From: Methanomassiliicoccales archaeon
GTDB taxonomy: Archaea > Thermoplasmatota > Thermoplasmata > Methanomassiliicoccales > UBA472
NCBI GenBank assembly: GCA_013329565.1
Contig: DUJZ01000080.1
Span: forward strand, 1 to 5,533
Length of the DNA: 5,533 bases
Direction: 5' to 3'
Shown: piece by piece, positions 1-5,479 of the stretch
Layout: the number at the start of each line of letters is the position of its first letter
Numbering within the stretch: position 1 is the stretch's first letter
The notes under the pieces: model-generated
What the model saw: the letters and a program-made list of their open reading frames with translations, nothing else
Database searches by the model: none
What the model was told of the DNA's origin: nothing
Made by a program: the position numbers and the translations under genes

Positions 1-501
1 TATTAGGGCAGCGCGATCGCCATCGGTGAACCCTCCGAAGTTGTAGACGTTGCCGAAGGGCTTGCATTGAACTGTGGGAACGAAAGGCATCGTCAATCTC
101 GGCACGATCTCGTTGATCTTGGCTAGGTTGTCCCCGTGGGCGTGTATGAACGCCAGGGCACCTTTTTCGATGGCCTCGATCTCGTAATCCACATATCCGT
201 CCAGATCGGTGACCAATATATCGGGAATGATACCGATCTTCATCAATCTGGCCGTCGCCGAGCCGGCGGAGATCATCGTATCTCCCTCCGACAATGTGCC
301 AATATCGTTCTCCATCGATGCGGCGGCTCCGATAATCGACACGCGCTGACCTAGCTTTTCGACAACCGTACAATAATTCGGAATTCGTTTTGAAACTACC
401 AACCTCGAAAGTTTTTCTGCGGATTCCATATCCGCCTTAAGGTCGAACCCCAGATCGTCCATGATCCGAAGGTACAGTGGCCTCCATTCAGCCCATTCCA
501 T
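1..501 (-). CDS. mptE: 6-hydroxymethyl-7,8-dihydropterin pyrophosphokinase, MptE type (N-terminal part, cut by window edge)
   Basis: The frame stays open from ATG at 501 to base 1, giving 167 residues that begin MEWAEWRPLYLRIMDDLG; the C-terminus lies outside the window. Family members are about 230 residues, so roughly a quarter is missing. I recognise the archaeal DUF115/MptE family from VTDLDG (97-102), HAHGDN (120-125) and NFGGFTDGDRA (154-164), acidic and His-rich motifs expected around the nucleotide/Mg site. MptE transfers pyrophosphate from ATP to 6-hydroxymethyl-7,8-dihydropterin, an early cytosolic step toward tetrahydromethanopterin or folate-like C1 carriers. The start follows the DUF373 stop after a single base (TAA-G-ATG), and an SD-like GAGG (511-508) lies in the end of the upstream gene, so translation is probably coupled. 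A second ATG at 496 is out of frame. The family call is firm; the exact cofactor made depends on the host. Confidence 0.88.
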   Translation of the reverse strand, partial: MEWAEWRPLYLRIMDDLGFDLKADMESAEKLSRLVVSKRIPNYCTVVEKLGQRVSIIGAAASMENDIGTLSEGDTMISAGSATARLMKIGIIPDILVTDLDGYVDYEIEAIEKGALAFIHAHGDNLAKINEIVPRLTMPFVPTVQCKPFGNVYNFGGFTDGDRAALI

Positions 502-502
502 C

Positions 503-1660
503 TTACGCCTCAGGATAGTTCTGCGGTTCTACCTCGGCCTCTTGCGCCTGCCTCGCCATGCGGGCATAGCTCCTCATGTTCATGTTGATCAGGCCGCTGA
601 ACCCTGCCAGAAGAAAACCGACGATGACCATGAAAACTATGTACTGCTCAGCGGGGTGCGGGTAATCGAACACCAGGGCGATAAGGTCGAAGGACGCCTG
701 AATGATGAAGGCGATGGCGAAAAGACTCACGCTAACCACCAGGCTGGTCACGTAGAGCTTGTTGTACGTTAGATAATGATTCACCAGCTTTCCCATCTGG
801 TAGGAGAAGAGGGAGAACGTCCACATCCAGAGCAGGATGCTGAGCACGGCGAAGGATCGGATGAAGTAACCGGCCTCGCGCAAGGAGGCGGCCGTGTCCA
901 CGGCAAAGATGATGCTGGCCAGGAACAGCAGGAACGATATTATGACGAAAGGTATCATCTGGCTTCCGTTCCTGATCGCTGTTCCGGTCCTCTTCATCGA
1001 TTCCTCCACCCGTTTGGCCACCCTATAGGCGAAGAATATCATGTACAGGCCGAGAACGAGCGCGATCATTCCCCAGCCCATGCTGGCGACCGTCTCGATG
1101 CTCGCTTCCTGAGCTATGAGCTTGACCAGCTGCGGAATTATGTTGAAAAGCCCTAGGACGGTGAGGACCAGCCCCAGGGGGGTGAATATCCGTTTCCTCA
1201 TCTTGTCGTCGGCCATCATCTTGGTTATGATGTAGTACGTCCCCTCCACGGTCGGCGCCTGCTTGACCCAGACCCTGCGGACGGAGTCTACCTTGACCCG
1301 GGAGAATATCATGGGATAGATGAACTCGTCCTCCGCGCCGTCGCTGACCAGGATCACCCGGTCCGGTTTCACCAGCTCCAGAACGTTCTCCAATTGAGTG
1401 GTCAGGACCAGGTCCGACTGATAACCGACCTTGGCATCACCGCAGATGGTGGCGATATCCACGTCCTCGCCTTTCTTGAGCATCTCATCGTACATGCTCA
1501 GGGCGGCCATGACCGTGTTCACATCGCTGTCCTCGGCGTCCTTCAGACCCAGCGCCATGACGGCGTTGGCGTTCTCCTCACGACCTATGAATGGGCTGTT
1601 CAGCCCGGCCTTTTTACCGAAATCGTCGTCGCGGTCGACGCTCAGGATGAGGACCTTCAT
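503..1660 (-). CDS. DUF373 family integral membrane protein
   Basis: This gene encodes 385 residues. The soluble N-terminal domain (about 1-155) carries the DUF373 signature: LSVDRDDDFGKKAG (6-19), FIGREEN (24-30), EDSDVN (43-48), VSDGAEDE (105-112) and a VKQ near 132. About six hydrophobic segments follow, roughly at 160-180, 193-213, 235-254, 267-287, 303-327 and 339-360, with a short polar Arg/Glu-rich C-tail. DUF373 (COG2237) is an archaeal family without an established function, so I assign none. I chose ATG at 1660, not the in-frame ATG at 1702, because the family begins MKVLILSVDRDDD and because the box A (1684-1694) lies inside the longer version. No SD precedes ATG 1660 and box A is about 29 bases away, so the mRNA is probably leaderless. 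It is the first gene of a two-gene unit with mptE and is divergent from the zinc-ribbon gene. Confidence 0.9.
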   Translation of the reverse strand: MKVLILSVDRDDDFGKKAGLNSPFIGREENANAVMALGLKDAEDSDVNTVMAALSMYDEMLKKGEDVDIATICGDAKVGYQSDLVLTTQLENVLELVKPDRVILVSDGAEDEFIYPMIFSRVKVDSVRRVWVKQAPTVEGTYYIITKMMADDKMRKRIFTPLGLVLTVLGLFNIIPQLVKLIAQEASIETVASMGWGMIALVLGLYMIFFAYRVAKRVEESMKRTGTAIRNGSQMIPFVIISFLLFLASIIFAVDTAASLREAGYFIRSFAVLSILLWMWTFSLFSYQMGKLVNHYLTYNKLYVTSLVVSVSLFAIAFIIQASFDLIALVFDYPHPAEQYIVFMVIVGFLLAGFSGLINMNMRSYARMARQAQEAEVEPQNYPEA

Positions 1661-1683
1661 CTGGTTAACAATCCAGCATCCAT

Positions 1684-1694
1684 CTATATAAAAA
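1684..1694 (-). promoter_or_regulatory. Box A (TATA) promoter of the DUF373-mptE unit
   Basis: Read on the minus strand this is TTTTTATATAG, close to the archaeal box A consensus TTTATATA. Its centre is about 29 bases upstream of ATG 1660. Archaeal initiation normally falls 22-27 bases downstream of box A, so transcription should start at or just before the start codon. This supports the shorter DUF373 start. The purine-rich BRE just upstream is weak. Confidence 0.6.
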
Positions 1695-1753
1695 TAGTGC
1701 ATTGACCATTGAATATAGAGCCTCGTAGCAGCTTCTTTTCACCCGAATCCGGG

Positions 1754-1768
1754 GAAAAAGGGTATATC
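1754..1768 (+). promoter_or_regulatory. BRE plus box A promoter of the zinc-ribbon/MBL unit
   Basis: A purine-rich stretch GAAAAAG (1754-1760, BRE-like) is followed by GGTATATC (1761-1768), a moderate box A match. The box A centre is about 30 bases before ATG 1795, again predicting a leader of only a few bases. There is no SD directly before the ATG. A second AT-rich patch, AATATAG at 1712-1718, could be an alternative element for either strand. The two promoters of this 134-base divergent region are about 75 bases apart. Confidence 0.5.
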
Positions 1769-1794
1769 GGGGGACTCTGGTATGGGTCGTTGCA

Positions 1795-2889
1795 ATGGAG
1801 CGGAAGTCCAGTTTCAAGGAATGCCCGAAGTGCGGCCTTCGCAATAAGCCTGGCGCCACCCAGTGCGACTTCTGCGGGCAGAACTTAGGTACTTCCGACG
1901 ACTGGCAGCAGCACATCAAGGACCTCGAATCGCTTAACAAGATGGAGCTACGCAAGCCTCTGGACGATCAGATGTCCAAGCGAATAGCGTCCACCATCAT
2001 CCGGAAGGACGCCCCGGTCACCAGGAACGTGGGGATAAAAGAAGCTGGGAGCATAGGAAAGGTCCTGAAGGACCTGGATGAGCCGCCGGCCAAGGATAAA
2101 GCCCTGGATGCAGAGGACGAAAGACCTCGCCAGGTATCCATTCGTGACAAGCTCAGGATCAAAGAGGTCGGTTCCATCCCGTTGGTGGAAAGGGACGCCG
2201 AGGAAACGCCTCCGGTGAGCGAAGGGCCCACCATCGCGGACATCTTGAAAGAGCCAACGAAGGAGATCGTTGAACAGCCGTCGCCGGAACCCGAGACGCC
2301 TCTCGAACCGGTAAATGCGGAGATATCACAACCTCCGGCAGCAGCCGAACCTCAACCATTCGAGAAGCTAGAGGAAAGGATCGCAACCGCTCCCGTTCCG
2401 GAGACCTCCGATGAGGCGGTGCCGGCCAACGAGGTGACCGCCGAGATCGTCCAGCCGTTCCACGAGCACGCCCCTTCGCCTGAAGCGCCGAGCGACGAAG
2501 GGCAGCAGGCCACGGTCTCCTCTAACGATTCGCAGGAGACCATCAAGCTCGTCGAGGTCGAAAGGCCGAAGGAGAAGCTGGTACCTATCACTATCGCACA
2601 CCGAACTCCTCGCCCGACCACGGCGGCGATAGCTGTGCTCGCTTTGGGATCGGCCGCTTATCTCGTCGTTCTAGCGCTGACCGCCATCGGACTTTTTGAC
2701 ACCGCGGTGGCCCTTGGCGGCGGAGCGGTGAGCTCGTTCATGATCATTATCGGGGCAGCTGCGGTCTACCCCTCTCTTCGAAAGAAGAACGATGACGAGG
2801 TATACATATGTCCGAAGTGCCATGAGAAGGTCGGACAGAGCTCGGACGGGTGCCCCGCCTGCGGCGCCGAGTTCGAATCCGAGAGATAG
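1795..2889 (+). CDS. Membrane protein with a zinc ribbon at each end and a long Pro/Glu-rich linker (function unknown)
   Basis: This gene encodes 364 residues that I cannot assign to a named family. In order it has: an N-terminal zinc ribbon, CPKC (10-13) and CDFC (24-27); a charged segment with a repeated motif, IKEAGSI (81-87) and IKEVGSI (122-128); a low-complexity Pro/Glu/Ala-rich linker (about 135-250); two hydrophobic segments (about 276-301 and 304-326) joined by a very short turn; RKK (329-331); and a C-terminal zinc ribbon, CPKC (339-342) and CPAC (353-356). Positive residues flank both membrane segments (HRTPRP before, RKK after), so by the positive-inside rule both ribbons face the cytoplasm on a hairpin anchor. 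The start is the first ATG of the frame and fits a leaderless promoter. The stop is TAG. The MBL gene follows after 8 bases, so co-transcription is likely. Zinc binding and topology are inferred from motifs only. Confidence 0.85.
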   Translation: MERKSSFKECPKCGLRNKPGATQCDFCGQNLGTSDDWQQHIKDLESLNKMELRKPLDDQMSKRIASTIIRKDAPVTRNVGIKEAGSIGKVLKDLDEPPAKDKALDAEDERPRQVSIRDKLRIKEVGSIPLVERDAEETPPVSEGPTIADILKEPTKEIVEQPSPEPETPLEPVNAEISQPPAAAEPQPFEKLEERIATAPVPETSDEAVPANEVTAEIVQPFHEHAPSPEAPSDEGQQATVSSNDSQETIKLVEVERPKEKLVPITIAHRTPRPTTAAIAVLALGSAAYLVVLALTAIGLFDTAVALGGGAVSSFMIIIGAAAVYPSLRKKNDDEVYICPKCHEKVGQSSDGCPACGAEFESER

Positions 2890-2893
2890 GTGA
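2889..2893 (+). promoter_or_regulatory. SD site that decides the MBL start
   Basis: GGTGA overlaps the last base of the preceding TAG stop and lies 4 bases before ATG 2898. This supports ATG 2898 over an in-frame ATG at 2850, which would overlap the zinc-ribbon gene and add a non-family Arg-rich extension. Confidence 0.55.
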
Positions 2894-2897
2894 GTAT

Positions 2898-3533
2898 ATG
2901 AGGGTCATCTGGCACATGCATTCATGCTTCGAGATCAATGATCAGGCGACCGTGGTCATGGACCCTCACGATGGCCGTTCGATAGGCGTGAAGCCACCAT
3001 CGCTCAGGGCGGACGTGGTCACGATAAGCCACGATCATTTCGATCACAACGCGGTGCGGGTGATCAAAGGCGAATACGTGGTGGTTAAGGACGTAACCCC
3101 TCGTACAGTGAAAGGTGTCGCCATCCGGGGCATCACTGGATTCCACGACGACGTCAACGGGGAGAAGAGGGGTAGGATGAACATCTTCCACCTGACCTTG
3201 GACGGCGTTCGCTTCTGTCATCTCGGAGATCTTGGCCATATGCTGTCGGAGGCGCAGATAGAAGAGCTGGGCGAGGTCGATGTCCTTTTCCTGCCCGTTG
3301 GAGGCGTGTTCACCATCGACGGGGCGCAGGCGCAGCTTCTGGTCAGATCCATCAATCCGAAGGTGGCCATCCCCATGCACTTCCGCGTGGGGGGGCTGTC
3401 GTTGTCCATTCAGAACGCCGACGGCTTCCTGAAGGGGCTGCCTGATGACAAGGTCGTCAGGGTCGGCAACGAAGTGGAGTTCGAGGCCGAGGACCTGCCC
3501 GAAGAGACCGAATACTGGGTTTTCTCCCAGTGA
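2898..3533 (+). CDS. Metallo-beta-lactamase-fold hydrolase, UlaG-like (COG2220)
   Basis: This gene encodes 211 residues. The N-terminus WHMHSCFEI (5-13) matches the GHSCF-type opening strand of the UlaG-like branch, with H8 as the conserved His. The metal motif HxHxDH is complete: H45, H47, D49 and H50 in SHDHFDHN. Further expected ligands are H83 in GFHDD, H108 and D111 in CHLGDLGH, and H161 in IPMHF. PVGGVFTID (133-141) is also typical. The length is normal for this compact cytosolic branch, and no signal peptide is seen. Members are annotated as Zn- or Mn-dependent hydrolases; UlaG itself is an L-ascorbate-6-phosphate lactonase, but the substrate here cannot be inferred. It is the second gene of the unit with the zinc-ribbon membrane protein. 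Its TGA stop directly abuts the convergent eif6 stop, leaving no separate terminator region. Confidence 0.9.
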   Translation: MRVIWHMHSCFEINDQATVVMDPHDGRSIGVKPPSLRADVVTISHDHFDHNAVRVIKGEYVVVKDVTPRTVKGVAIRGITGFHDDVNGEKRGRMNIFHLTLDGVRFCHLGDLGHMLSEAQIEELGEVDVLFLPVGGVFTIDGAQAQLLVRSINPKVAIPMHFRVGGLSLSIQNADGFLKGLPDDKVVRVGNEVEFEAEDLPEETEYWVFSQ

Positions 3534-4193
3534 TCAGCTGATTATGTCCAAGGCCTCTTCCACGCGGCCCTGCTCTATCGGGGTGCTTCTCGAGCCGACG
3601 ACCCCGCCCTTGCTGTTGGCCACGATGCTCGCGCCGACGTACGGGGAGCCGTAGTTCAAGGTGGTTATCTTGGGCTTGACCTTGAAAAGGTCCTTGAGCA
3701 GCTTGAGATCGGCGGCGGACGACACGGGGTGGCAAACAAGCCCCTTGTTGGTGACCTTGCACACCGAACCCACGGTGTTCTGCCCGGCCACGGTCCCGCG
3801 GACGACCTCCACGTTGAACACTTCCTCCAGAACATGAACGCTCCGGTCGTTCATCTCCGGATTCACCAGACATCCGTTATCGTTCACCAGGATGTTGTTC
3901 CCGCAGGCGTTCAGGCGATCGTCCAGCCTGGCGACCTGCAGTTTGGAAAAGACGCTCAACTCAGTGTCGGTGGCGAAGTTGTTGACCGCCACCCCGTAGG
4001 AGTTCATGGCCACCAGTGAACCGATCAGGTTGGTGCTGGCTATGGTCCCTTTATGACACTCGAGGTCCAGAGCGGTGGAGATGTCCTCCTGGAAACGGTC
4101 GTCGGAGTCCATGGGAAGTACGGCCATGGCCTCATTGGCCACAGCGTATACGCCTATGAACTCCACGCCGTTATAGTTAGAGACCCGCAACAT
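3534..4193 (-). CDS. eif6: Translation initiation factor aIF6 (ribosome anti-association factor)
   Basis: This gene encodes 219 residues, the usual archaeal aIF6 length. The pentein-type repeats show as recurring beta motifs: GTIASTNLIGSLVAMNSYGV (49-68), ILVNDNGCLV (101-110), GTVAGQNTVGS (133-143), NKGLVCHP (149-156) and YVGASIVANSKGGVVG (185-200). The C-terminal GRVEEAL (209-215) is typical. aIF6 binds the large subunit near L23/L24 and the sarcin-ricin loop region and prevents premature joining with the small subunit. Five Cys residues (46, 97, 108, 145, 154) are scattered and form no obvious metal site. It starts 10 bases after rpl31e, with an SD-like GAGTGAG across the preceding stop. 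It is the last gene of the translation operon here; its stop touches the convergent MBL stop. Confidence 0.96.
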   Translation of the reverse strand: MLRVSNYNGVEFIGVYAVANEAMAVLPMDSDDRFQEDISTALDLECHKGTIASTNLIGSLVAMNSYGVAVNNFATDTELSVFSKLQVARLDDRLNACGNNILVNDNGCLVNPEMNDRSVHVLEEVFNVEVVRGTVAGQNTVGSVCKVTNKGLVCHPVSSAADLKLLKDLFKVKPKITTLNYGSPYVGASIVANSKGGVVGSRSTPIEQGRVEEALDIIS

Positions 4194-4203
4194 GTTTTAG
4201 CGC

Positions 4204-4470
4204 TCACTCGGTGGGAAGGGAGACCTCGACCAGTCCGTCCTCGAAACGGACGGCCTTTACCCGAACCTTGCTCGGGGGGGCGGTCTTGCCGCGGGCCCAG
4301 ATGGCCTCGTTGACCTTTGGGTCGATCCAGACCTGGTCCTCCTCGGTCTTCATGTGGCGGGCGATGTAGGCCCGGATCTCCTTTATCGCCCGGTCCGATC
4401 GACCGGGGGTGGGGACCATCTTCGTCTTGATAAGCGGTATGATGTAAACCGACTCGTTCTCTTCGGCCAT
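4204..4470 (-). CDS. rpl31e: Large-subunit ribosomal protein L31e
   Basis: This gene encodes 88 residues, typical for archaeal L31e. Recognisable blocks are VYIIPLIKTK (8-17), AIKEIRAYIARHMK (28-41), VWIDPKVNEAIWARG (47-61) and the PPSKVRVKAVR strand (65-75). L31e sits on the large-subunit surface close to the tunnel exit, where nascent-chain factors dock. It lies 5 bases after rpl39e, with the SD GGAGTGA (4482-4476) spanning the rpl39e stop codon, so translation is probably coupled. eif6 follows 10 bases downstream. The position between L39e and aIF6 is a widely conserved archaeal arrangement. Confidence 0.96.
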   Translation of the reverse strand: MAEENESVYIIPLIKTKMVPTPGRSDRAIKEIRAYIARHMKTEEDQVWIDPKVNEAIWARGKTAPPSKVRVKAVRFEDGLVEVSLPTE

Positions 4471-4475
4471 TTAGC

Positions 4476-4631
4476 TCACTCCTTCAACTTGCTGTGGCGC
4501 CAGTTCCTTCTCATGGGGTGCCGCAGGAAAGCGCGGTCGGTCCTCATCATCACCCACGCCGGCACCCGGCGGTTCTGCTTCAGCTTCTTCATCAATCGCC
4601 CCTTCATGGCGGAGTGCTTGTTGCGTGCCAT
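4476..4631 (-). CDS. rpl39e: Large-subunit ribosomal protein L39e
   Basis: A 51-residue, highly basic protein read directly from ATG 4631 to TGA at 4476. The start [20 protein letters not shown], then [11 protein letters not shown] (21-31) and [14 protein letters not shown] (38-51), match L39e, including the conserved P-x-W-V and R-R-x-W-R elements. L39e is a small, nearly domain-less protein that lines the nascent-peptide exit tunnel. The Met-rich stretch (M9, M14, M28, M29, M40) is a mild peculiarity. It begins one base after the pdcd5 stop (TAA-A-ATG), and an SD-like AGAGGA (4643-4638) lies in the final codons of pdcd5. Being short, it is easily missed by ORF length cut-offs. Confidence 0.95.
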   Translation of the reverse strand: MARNKHSAMKGRLMKKLKQNRRVPAWVMMRTDRAFLRHPMRRNWRHSKLKE

Positions 4632-4632
4632 T

Positions 4633-4962
4633 TTACTTCCTCTCAATGTTAATTTCCCTCTTCTGAGGGGAGACCTTCCTGAGGATCTGCTTCAGGGTTG
4701 GCTCATCTATCTGGGAGTTTATCTGCCCGTTCTGGGCCAGCCTGATGAGCTGGTCCTCGACGGAGCGGGCTATGTCCGGGTAGGCCATGCGGACGTTGGC
4801 CAGCCGGTCGCGGGCCTCGGGGGTCAGAAGCTGGCGAAGGATCGCCTGCCTCTGGGCCTCCATTGCCTGGGCCTGTTGGTCCATGACCTCTTGCTGCTCG
4901 CCCTGGCGCTGCATATCGGCCATCTTCCGTCGCCGCAGTTCCATGAGCTCAGCATCTTCCAC
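4633..4962 (-). CDS. PDCD5 family DNA-binding protein
   Basis: This gene encodes 109 residues from GTG 4962. The N-terminal helix [16 protein letters not shown] (5-20) leads into a Gln/Met-rich coiled-coil-prone segment. A three-helix core follows, with the family block [19 protein letters not shown] (41-59), [12 protein letters not shown] (70-81), and a basic C-tail KREINIERK (101-109). Archaeal homologues of PDCD5 (programmed cell death 5, yeast YMR074c) are often annotated as DNA-binding proteins, but their role is poorly defined. I prefer GTG 4962 because GAGGTGAT (4974-4967) would sit directly against or over the upstream in-frame ATG 4968, leaving no spacing, while it has ideal spacing to the GTG. 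With ATG the protein gains two residues (111 aa). It lies between rps19e and rpl39e, as in many archaea, and shares their operon. Confidence 0.92.
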   Translation of the reverse strand: MEDAELMELRRRKMADMQRQGEQQEVMDQQAQAMEAQRQAILRQLLTPEARDRLANVRMAYPDIARSVEDQLIRLAQNGQINSQIDEPTLKQILRKVSPQKREINIERK

Positions 4963-4966
4963 GAAC

Positions 4967-4974
4967 ATCACCTC
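4967..4974 (-). promoter_or_regulatory. SD site that decides the pdcd5 start
   Basis: GAGGTGAT on the minus strand is the best SD in the window and starts 2 bases after the rps19e stop. Its last two bases are the AT of the candidate ATG 4968. Only GTG 4962, 4 bases beyond the SD, has normal spacing. Confidence 0.55.
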
Positions 4975-4976
4975 GA

Positions 4977-5399
4977 TCAGTTGGAGTCGATGACTTCCTT
5001 GGCGGCGTTGTCCAGAAGGGCCTGGCCCTTGGGGGTCACGACGCGCCCGTTGTTCTTGTTCCTGACCACCAGGCCGGCGGACTCCAGCTGCATCAGGGAC
5101 TTCCTGATTATGGAGCGGCTGCCCTTTACGGCCTTGTTCGGCCTGGACCCGCGGTCGTTGAAGCCGCCGTACTCCGCGGCGAGCTTGGAGGTACCGATCG
5201 GACCCTTGATATAGACCTTTCTCAGCACGGAGGCCGCCCTGGTGTACCACCAGTCGACCTGGATCGGGGCCTTCTCCGTATGAACGCCGGTCTTGGCGAA
5301 CTCCGCCCACTCGGGTGGGTTGACCGACCCAGAGTCTTTCAACTTCTGGGCAACGTTCGCAATCAGCTTCTCGGAGGGCACATCATAGACCGTAACCAT
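4977..5399 (-). CDS. rps19e: Small-subunit ribosomal protein S19e
   Basis: This gene encodes 140 residues, close to the family norm. It begins MVTVYDVPSEKLI, the conserved S19e opening. PPEWAEFAKTGVHTE (28-42) and the hallmark WWYTRAASVLRKVYIKGPIG (50-69), then KLAAEYGG (72-79), define the family. A C-terminal winged-helix-like part contains IIRKSLMQLESAGLV (97-111) and GRVVTPKGQALLD (118-130). S19e is a small-subunit head protein; in eukaryotes it is needed for 40S maturation. I start at ATG 5399, not the in-frame TTG 5414, because the SD GAGGT (5412-5408) lies 8 bases upstream of the ATG and would be inside the longer version. It is the first gene of the translation operon, with a leader of about 50 bases below a good box A. 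Confidence 0.96.
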   Translation of the reverse strand: MVTVYDVPSEKLIANVAQKLKDSGSVNPPEWAEFAKTGVHTEKAPIQVDWWYTRAASVLRKVYIKGPIGTSKLAAEYGGFNDRGSRPNKAVKGSRSIIRKSLMQLESAGLVVRNKNNGRVVTPKGQALLDNAAKEVIDSN

Positions 5400-5407
5400 C
5401 TTAACCA

Positions 5408-5412
5408 ACCTC
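5408..5412 (-). promoter_or_regulatory. SD site of rps19e
   Basis: GAGGT lies 8 bases upstream of ATG 5399. It shows that the operon mRNA has a real leader, unlike the two promoters around 1690-1768. Confidence 0.5.
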
Positions 5413-5470
5413 AATGAACTTCAGATATAGACTAGACCAAATGGTATGTTCGGCCACTAATATGGTACCC

Positions 5471-5479
5471 CTATATAAG
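5471..5479 (-). promoter_or_regulatory. Box A promoter of the rps19e-pdcd5-rpl39e-rpl31e-eif6 operon
   Basis: On the minus strand this reads CTTATATAG, a good box A. The predicted transcription start is near 5450, giving a leader of about 50 bases. The element is nearly palindromic (CTATATAAG on the plus strand), so it could also serve a divergent transcript starting near 5500. A weaker alternative, CTATATC (minus strand, 5428-5422), would give a leaderless mRNA but would make the SD useless. Confidence 0.6.

Noticed and set aside
136..1156. Plus-strand open frames opposite mptE and DUF373
   Set aside because: They are antisense to genes with clear family motifs, lack SD or promoter support, and show no recognisable product.
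1661..1702. Longer DUF373 start at ATG 1702
   Set aside because: It would put the box A inside the coding region and add 14 residues before the conserved MKVLILSVDRDDD start.
2922..3380. Minus-strand open frame of 152 codons inside the MBL gene
   Set aside because: The opposite strand carries a complete HxHxDH hydrolase. The antisense product is His-rich only because it mirrors that frame.
3457..3873. Minus-strand open frame of 138 codons overlapping the eif6 gene and the MBL end
   Set aside because: It is an out-of-frame shadow of eif6 with Arg/Gly-rich low complexity and no recognisable domain.
4354..5214. Long plus-strand open frame of 286 codons opposite rpl31e, rpl39e, pdcd5 and rps19e
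   Set aside because: It lies wholly antisense to four well-recognised genes, has no family motif, and its length is explained by the GC-rich codon use of the real genes.
4969..5310. N-terminal extension of the pdcd5 frame into rps19e
   Set aside because: The frame is open by chance through rps19e. The Arg/Gly-rich extension has no family similarity, and the SD at 4974-4967 marks the true start.
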